A DNA stretch of 33,822 nt from Acidobacteriota bacterium (GTDB lineage Bacteria > Acidobacteriota > Blastocatellia > Pyrinomonadales > Pyrinomonadaceae): the NCBI GenBank assembly GCA_020200135.1, contig JAIVJI010000006.1, positions 1-33,822 of the forward strand, written 5' to 3'. Below, piece by piece: positions 30,813 to 33,822 of the stretch. The notes beneath the pieces are model-generated. The model made no database searches. It saw nothing but the letters and a program-made list of their open reading frames with translations, and was not told the DNA's origin. The first letter of the stretch is position 1; the number at the start of each line of letters is the position of its first letter. The translations under genes and the position numbers were made by a program.

Positions 30813-30892
30813 CCGCGTGACTCGACACGCGGTTTCAGTGACGCGTCACTTGAGGCCGCCGCCCCGCTCCTAAGCTCAAGTACCGAGGTACT
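30813..30892. repeat. cluster of short perfect palindromes in the spacer after the kinase gene
   Basis: Part of a 486-bp stretch (30719-31204) without a supported gene. It holds CCGCGTG/CACGCGG (30813-30819 and 30826-30832), the palindrome GTGACGCGTCAC (30838-30849) and AGTACC/GGTACT (30879-30892). GGTACT also recurs near 30803 and 30930. The density of hairpins suggests a structured RNA, a binding region or repeat debris; it cannot be told which. Confidence 0.45.
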
Positions 30893-30959
30893 ACGTCGGG
30901 GCGACGCGGCACCCGGACCCGGTAACGCGGTACTTAATCCGAGTGGCGTATTATTTGTT

Positions 30960-30988
30960 TTGAGTATTCGGGTCTGGGGTGATAAATA
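30960..30988 (+). promoter_or_regulatory. sigma70-type promoter with extended -10 for the 31205 gene
   Basis: -35 TTGAGT (30960-30965), a 17-bp spacer and -10 TAAATA (30983-30988) preceded by TGA, an extended -10. It lies in an A/T-rich patch and predicts a start near 30995, about 210 nt before the next start codon. Confidence 0.65.
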
Positions 30989-30994
30989 GGGGGC

Positions 30995-31204
30995 ACGGGA
31001 CGCGGATTCCTCGCGCGCCGGAAGGGAAGTCGTAGATTTCCCCGGCACATACGCGTTCCGTGAGCGGGCGAAGGGCGGGAGGTGGCACAGGCGTGCCGTC
31101 TCAAGTCCCGCGCGCGCAAGTCGCAAAGCCGACCGTGCCTCACAAGCACGACCACACACAACCATCCGAACGTGCGCACGCGGCGCACAGGAAGGAACCC
31201 TTAC
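30995..31204 (+). promoter_or_regulatory. long possible structured 5' leader of the 31205 gene
   Basis: If the promoter above is used, the mRNA has a leader of about 210 nt. It contains GGGAA/TTTCCC and GGCAC/GTGCC stems and an AGGAAGG ribosome site at 31189-31195. No known riboswitch motif was recognised. A cis-regulatory or separate small RNA is possible. Confidence 0.35.
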
Positions 31205-31567
31205 ATGCCTAACAGTCCGAAGACCACGGCGGAGAAGCTCGAGAGGATGTCGAACGCGTGGCGCACGCTCGCGCACGGGAAGACGTTCGGCGGGATGACG
31301 CTCGCGCAGTTCGAGGCGGCGACCGCGCCCTCGCGCGAGACGCGCGCGCGGATAGACGACCTCAACGACCAGCTCGCCAAGGCGATAGCCGACCGCGACG
31401 CCGCCGACGGCGCCTCGGCCGCCAGGATACAACTGGCCGTCGCCGGCGTCCTCGCCGACCCGACCGAGGGGCCCGACAGCGCCCTCTACGAAGCCTTCGG
31501 TTACACACGCAAGAGCGACCGCAAGTCCGGCCTCACACGCAAACGCGACAAACCACCCGAGACCTAA
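31205..31567 (+). CDS. conserved-looking hypothetical protein, 120 aa
   Basis: The 120-residue protein has a strong ribosome site (AGGAAGG, 9 nt before ATG 31205) and a good upstream promoter. It is mostly helical: KLERMSNAWRTLAHGKTFGG, then MTLAQFEAATAPSRETRARI, a DDLNDQLAKAIADRDAADG helix and QLAVAGVLADPTEGPDSALY. It ends in a basic tail (YTRKSDRKSGLTRKRDKP). No catalytic motif, signal peptide or membrane segment is visible. I recall similar small proteins as uncharacterised in related acidobacteria but cannot confirm this here. Codon use is typical of the chromosome. It is the last ordinary gene before the cassette array. Confidence 0.7.
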   Translation: MPNSPKTTAEKLERMSNAWRTLAHGKTFGGMTLAQFEAATAPSRETRARIDDLNDQLAKAIADRDAADGASAARIQLAVAGVLADPTEGPDSALYEAFGYTRKSDRKSGLTRKRDKPPET

Positions 31568-31623
31568 ACGCGGGATGAATCAACCGCCGGACACCCGACA
31601 CGGTTCAGGATAGACGGCGCGGC

Positions 31624-31651
31624 GGGGGCGGCAACGTTTGTTGCCGCCCCC
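31624..31651 (+). terminator. 12-bp perfect hairpin after the 31205 gene
   Basis: GGGGGCGGCAAC (31624-31635) and GTTGCCGCCCCC (31640-31651) with a 4-nt loop, 56 bp past the stop. It is a very stable stem but without a U-tract. It begins a 401-bp stretch (31568-31968) that contains no supported gene. Confidence 0.6.
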
Positions 31652-31668
31652 ACCCATAGCGCGACGCC

Positions 31669-31688
31669 GTGACGTTCATCGACGTCAC
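31669..31688. repeat. 7-bp inverted repeat
   Basis: GTGACGT (31669-31675) and ACGTCAC (31682-31688) with a 6-nt loop, in the gene-free stretch before the cassette array. Possibly an operator; no further support. Confidence 0.35.
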
Positions 31689-31823
31689 GTAGAGCCACAC
31701 GAGCAGCGCCGCAGCCTCGGCATGTTGAAGACGGCGGGGACGGCGCACCGGATAGAAGACTATTGAAATCACCGGCGGGCGGCGGCATGATACACACTCC
31801 TGGGCGGCCCGGAAGGCAAGCGT

Positions 31824-31949
31824 TTCGGCTTTTGCCGCCCCCTTACGTAGTTTGACCGTATCATTCGGCTTTTACAGCCCTATTGCGTAGTTTTGCCGAA
31901 CGATTCGGCTTTTCCCGCGCTATTACGGAGTTTGACCGAACCTTTCGGC
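31824..31949. repeat. three tandem 40-bp repeats ending at the first integron cassette
   Basis: Units start at 31824, 31864 and 31904 and a fourth begins at 31944, an exact 40-bp period. Each starts TTCGGCTTTT (only TTCGGC in the partial fourth) and shares the middle motif TACGTAGTTT or close variants. The unit junctions form hyphenated dyads, best seen as GCCGAA-CGA-TTCGGC (31895-31909). Units 1 and 3 include TTGACC, a good -35. The repeats stop 10 bp before the first cassette boundary, where an attI site would lie. Confidence 0.85.
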
Positions 31950-31965
31950 ACAATAGTAGTTAGAT
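31932..31965 (+). promoter_or_regulatory. attI-like first cassette junction with possible cassette promoter
   Basis: GTTAGAT (31959-31965) is an R'-type core site (GTTRRRY) whose complement ATCTAAC ends cassette 1, marking the left edge of the array. The sequence to its left is not attC-like, as expected for attI or a remnant. TTGACC (31932-31937) could be the -35 of a cassette promoter; the -10 is unclear (TAGTAG with a 16-bp spacer). No integrase gene is adjacent. Confidence 0.5.
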
Positions 31966-31968
31966 GCC

Positions 31969-32520
31969 ATGAGTAACGAAACAAACTTCGAGAGCCAACG
32001 TGACGAGTTGATTGCTGAAATTACGGCAGCGTTCGACGGCGCTCCCCGCGAGGACGGCACAACGCTGCATGAAGCCGAAGCTATTGATGATTGGAAGTCT
32101 GATGAAGAGTGCCGGGCGGCGCGACGGCTCGACACCGAACAGCGATGGCAAGATGTGCCTGATGAAGATATTTGGGCGTGTTGTTCAGCTCTAGCCTTTC
32201 TGGATGCGAAAGGGTTTCGTTATTACCTCCCGGCATTCATGGTGTACGGCTTGAGGCATGCTGAAGATGATCCAAATGGTATTCTTCATTCGTGCGAGTT
32301 CCACCTGTTGCATGAACCGCAGAGGTCGCTACGGAAATCCGAACCAGCGTCAATCGCCAGCAAATATAATTTCACTGACGCTCAGTGTAGAGTGATTGCT
32401 AAGTTTTTGCGGTTCGTTGCTGGCGATGACATGACGGTGACAGATTTACCAACGCTCCAAGCAGTCGAAAAATGGGAGCGGTATGTACAAGAGCATAGTT
32501 CCGGTAACGGCGGCATCTAA
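31969..32520 (+). CDS. cassette 1: DUF6714-like protein
   Basis: The 183-residue protein resembles the DUF6714 family, often seen in integron cassettes and of unknown function. The recognisable part runs from RWQDVPDEDIWACCSALAFL through DAKGFRYYLPAFMVYGLRH to the helical YNFTDAQCRVIAKFLRFV region and the final VEKWERYV. The N-terminus is acidic (AEAIDDWKSDEECRAARRLD). No signal or membrane segment is seen. The start codon is 3 bp after the cassette junction and the stop codon overlaps the R'' core of attC, the tight packing typical of cassettes. Codon use (gat, gaa, aat) differs from the chromosome. Confidence 0.8.
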   Translation: MSNETNFESQRDELIAEITAAFDGAPREDGTTLHEAEAIDDWKSDEECRAARRLDTEQRWQDVPDEDIWACCSALAFLDAKGFRYYLPAFMVYGLRHAEDDPNGILHSCEFHLLHEPQRSLRKSEPASIASKYNFTDAQCRVIAKFLRFVAGDDMTVTDLPTLQAVEKWERYVQEHSSGNGGI

Positions 32521-32604
32521 CAACGGCATGTACCCGACCCGCGACACGAATCTTCTCATGTTCCTGCAAAGGGGCTGGCGGGCGGGTGATGCCGGGCGTT
32601 GGGC
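32515..32604 (+). other. attC recombination site 1
   Basis: R'' ATCTAAC (32515-32521) and R' GTTGGGC (32598-32604) bound a 90-bp imperfect palindrome. The inner arms CGGCATGTACCCG and CGGGTGATGCCGG pair with small interruptions, as needed for the folded bottom-strand substrate. Recombination would be between G and TT at 32598/32599. Confidence 0.88.
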
Positions 32605-32668
32605 TGCTTGTTGATGCCCTTTAGCAAGGTTAGTAACGGCAGTACAATTTGGAGGGGGTCTGACAATC

Positions 32669-33022
32669 ATGTCATTTTATGGCGCGCCTATCCGCAGCCC
32701 GGAAACAAAGGAAGAAGTGAAGCAGGCGGCGACTCTCCTCACCGTGCTCGGAGTAATCTTCGCTTTGGTCGCGCTGCTGGGGGTCGGGCTGACACTGGCC
32801 TCCGATGACCCGGAGAATCTAATCCTTACGGTCGTATGCGGCTTCGTGTCGCTGCTTCTGTTCGCCGCCGGCGCTTATAACAGTTATTACACGCGGAAGA
32901 TGGCGCACGCGCCCTTTGTAGCTGCCGCGCTTCGCCACCCGGCAATAACTGTTTGCGTTATCCTCGTGGCTATTACAGCATTGGTACTCGGCGGTGTTTC
33001 ACTGTTGATATTTTGGCAGTGA
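32669..33022 (+). CDS. cassette 2: small membrane protein with three predicted helices
   Basis: The 117-residue protein has hydrophobic segments near residues 20-43 (AATLLTVLGVIFALVALLG), 50-68 (LILTVVCGFVSLLLFAAGAY) and 90-116 (ITVCVILVAITALVLGGVSL), joined by short polar loops. The N-terminus is polar (SPETKEEVKQ). No enzymatic motif is visible and I do not recognise the family. A GGAGGG site lies 12 nt before the ATG, slightly far. Small membrane proteins of unknown role are common in cassettes. Confidence 0.75.
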   Translation: MSFYGAPIRSPETKEEVKQAATLLTVLGVIFALVALLGVGLTLASDDPENLILTVVCGFVSLLLFAAGAYNSYYTRKMAHAPFVAAALRHPAITVCVILVAITALVLGGVSLLIFWQ

Positions 33023-33042
33023 CTTTGTCCTGCGGCAGCGCA

Positions 33043-33131
33043 GCCCAACAACGGCATGCACCCGACCGCCGACACGACAGTTCTCATCTTCGGCAATCTC
33101 TCGGGGGGGCGGGTGATGCCGGGCGTTAGAT
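33043..33131 (+). other. attC recombination site 2
   Basis: R'' GCCCAAC (33043-33049) and R' GTTAGAT (33125-33131), 89 bp. It shares AACGGCATGCACCCGAC, TTCTCAT and GCGGGTGATGCCGGGCGTT-type arms with the other two sites, which points to one parent integron type. R'' complements the R' of attC site 1, confirming the cassette unit. Confidence 0.88.
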
Positions 33132-33182
33132 GGCTGTTGAATCTATCCGAAGGTATAATTTGAGCCGGAGGGTTCGAGGCGC

Positions 33183-33380
33183 ATGAATTACAAAGTTCGT
33201 TTGCAGAAGTCGGAAGAAGGTTACAGCGTGTCATGTCCCGGATTGCCCGGCTGCTGGTCGCAAGGGGATACGGAGGAAGAGGCGCTTGAAAATATCCAAG
33301 ATGCCATCCGGGAGTACCTTGCCGCGGTCGATGAGTTGGTGGAAGGCGAAGATGTCCGTGAAATCGAGGTGGCTGTTTAG
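33183..33380 (+). CDS. hicB: cassette 3: HicB-family antitoxin
   Basis: The 65-residue protein is a short HicB-type antitoxin with the partial RNase-H-like fold: MNYKVRLQKSEEGYSVSCPG, then LPGCWSQGDTEEEALENIQD and AIREYLAAVDEL. It lacks the C-terminal DNA-binding domain of longer HicB proteins, so autorepression may be weak or absent. It precedes hicA by 2 bp, so the pair is in antitoxin-first order. A GGAGGG ribosome site precedes the ATG. HicB neutralises HicA by blocking its active site. Confidence 0.92.
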   Translation: MNYKVRLQKSEEGYSVSCPGLPGCWSQGDTEEEALENIQDAIREYLAAVDELVEGEDVREIEVAV

Positions 33381-33382
33381 CC

Positions 33383-33595
33383 GTGCCAAAGATTCCCGGA
33401 GTCAATCACCTTGAGGCGGTCGGGGCGTTGGAGAAAGCAGGCTTCCGTATTGTCCGGCAGGGAAAGCATATCGTTATGTCGGATGGCGTCCGCATCCTCA
33501 CGATTCCGCGTCATAACCCGGTGAATGCGTTTACGATGGGTGGCATCGCGCGTGATGCTGGCTTGAGTGTTGAAGAGTTCAAGAAGCTGCTCTAG
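33383..33595 (+). CDS. hicA: cassette 3: HicA-family mRNA interferase toxin
   Basis: The 70-residue protein has the dsRBD-like HicA fold: PKIPGVNHLEAVGALEKAGF, then RIVRQGKHIVMSDG with the catalytic His29, then RILTIPRHNPVNAFTMGGI and a final helix DAGLSVEEFKKLL. HicA cleaves mRNA and tmRNA independently of the ribosome unless bound by HicB. The start is GTG, 2 bp after the hicB stop, suggesting translational coupling. The catalytic residue is present, so the toxin is probably active. Toxin-antitoxin cassettes are thought to stabilise cassette arrays against loss. Confidence 0.93.
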   Translation: MPKIPGVNHLEAVGALEKAGFRIVRQGKHIVMSDGVRILTIPRHNPVNAFTMGGIARDAGLSVEEFKKLL

Positions 33596-33606
33596 AGATG
33601 CACGCC

Positions 33607-33692
33607 ATCTAACAACGGCATGCACCCGACGCCCCGCCACGGACTCTCTCATGGAGGTTGAACAGGGGCGCGGGTGATGCCGGGCGTTCGGC
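33607..33692 (+). other. attC recombination site 3
   Basis: R'' ATCTAAC (33607-33613) and R' GTTCGGC (33686-33692), 86 bp. R'' complements the R' of attC site 2. Its own R' has C in place of the first purine of GTTRRRY, so the next cassette should end in GCCGAAC. It starts 11 bp after the hicA stop. Confidence 0.85.
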
Positions 33693-33760
33693 GGCTTCCG
33701 TATAATCAAAGATCACGAGAACGTGAGGCGTGTGGCATGACGGAAAAGGAGGAGAAACGA

Positions 33761-33822
33761 ATGAGAGAGAACAAGGTTAATCGAAGAGGTGTGTGTAAAT
33801 CTTTACTGGCTCTCGGCGGTTT
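33761..33822 (+). CDS. partial gene with Tat-signal-like N-terminus, cut by the window end
   Basis: Only 20 codons are visible. An ideal ribosome site (AGGAGG, 33747-33752) lies 8 nt before ATG 33761; an in-frame ATG at 33737 has no such site. The peptide contains NRRGVCKSLLALGG, a twin-arginine followed by a hydrophobic stretch, resembling a Tat export signal. It would be the gene of the fourth cassette, or the first chromosomal gene after the array. Confidence 0.55.
   Translation, partial: MRENKVNRRGVCKSLLALGG

Larger units (their letters stand above)
31960..33822 (+). mobile_element. integron gene-cassette array without integrase (CALIN-like), runs off the window
   Basis: Three attC sites divide the region into cassettes 31960-32598, 32599-33125, 33126-33686 and a fourth that continues past the end. 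Each cassette begins with the TTRRRY half of a core site and ends with its exact complement: TTAGAT/ATCTAAC, TTGGGC/GCCCAAC, TTAGAT/ATCTAAC. This is the signature of excisable circular cassettes. All genes read in the array direction. Base composition is less GC-rich and more mixed than the chromosome. No tyrosine recombinase is encoded in the window, so it is an orphan cluster or the integrase lies to the right. Confidence 0.88.

Noticed and set aside
31564..31797. A 77-codon minus-strand frame in the spacer before the cassette array
   Set aside because: No ribosome site, no recognisable domain, and it runs through the strong hairpin at 31624-31651.
31824..31949. CRISPR array
   Set aside because: The 40-bp units repeat over nearly their whole length with scattered changes, so there are no identical repeats separated by unique spacers, and no cas gene is present.
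32599..32808. A 69-codon frame at the start of cassette 2
   Set aside because: It overlaps the membrane-protein gene in another frame, has no domain and shows biased composition.

Overview
This is a GC-rich chromosomal segment from a bacterium. Gene content and order (rimP-nusA-infB-rbfA-nrnA without ylxR, a long Ala/Pro-rich IF-2 linker, a long acidic NusA tail, an XPB-like helicase with a Bax1-like partner, UvsE, a patatin/TPR protein) fit Acidobacteriota, probably Blastocatellia/Pyrinomonadaceae. The placement is inference; no rRNA or tRNA gene was seen.

Layout. (1) 52-8.3 kb, minus strand: rimP-nusA-infB-rbfA-nrnA, followed by accD. A good sigma70-type promoter lies upstream of rimP, with an attenuator-like hairpin and U-tract in the leader. 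(2) 8.5-10.4 kb, minus: a secreted metallo-beta-lactamase-fold protein with an apparent frameshift, then yqeY. (3) 10.6-14.6 kb: uvrA (minus) and uvsE (plus), divergent, both for UV-damage repair. (4) 14.6-18.6 kb: an M28 lipoprotein peptidase and a convergent patatin-like phospholipase with C-terminal membrane segments. (5) 18.8-21.8 kb, plus: yceH, a 3-methyladenine-DNA glycosylase, RNase Z and ssb. (6) 21.8-25.5 kb, plus: a lower-GC HNH endonuclease, a small unknown gene, an XPB-like helicase and a DUF790/Bax1-like nuclease. (7) 25.5-30.7 kb: rtcA (minus), a metallophosphoesterase, a cystathionine beta-synthase-type enzyme with CBS domains, and a MEDS-domain histidine kinase. (8) 30.7-31.6 kb: a palindrome-rich spacer and a small conserved-looking unknown gene with its own promoter and long leader. 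(9) 31.8-33.8 kb: an integron gene-cassette array with no integrase in the window.

Three things stand out. First, long inverted repeats (27-33 bp arms) sit in five spaces between co-oriented genes. Four of them are built from 7-bp units that carry TGA or TAG. Because 7 is 1 modulo 3, such units supply stop codons in all three frames from either side, and the stop codons of infB, rbfA and the helicase lie inside the arms. Second, the cassette array has three clear attC sites whose R'' and R' heptamers match cassette by cassette. It carries a DUF6714-like gene, a three-helix membrane protein, a hicBA toxin-antitoxin pair and the start of a Tat-signal-like gene. It is preceded by three tandem 40-bp repeats that end at the first cassette junction. 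Third, uvrA, uvsE, the alkyl-adenine glycosylase, ssb and the XPB-Bax1 pair lie within about 15 kb, a concentration of DNA-repair functions.

Two spaces longer than 300 bp lack a supported gene: 30719-31204 (terminator, palindromes, promoter, leader) and 31568-31968 (hairpins, 40-bp repeats). Most other long open frames here are antisense or out-of-frame shadows caused by high GC.
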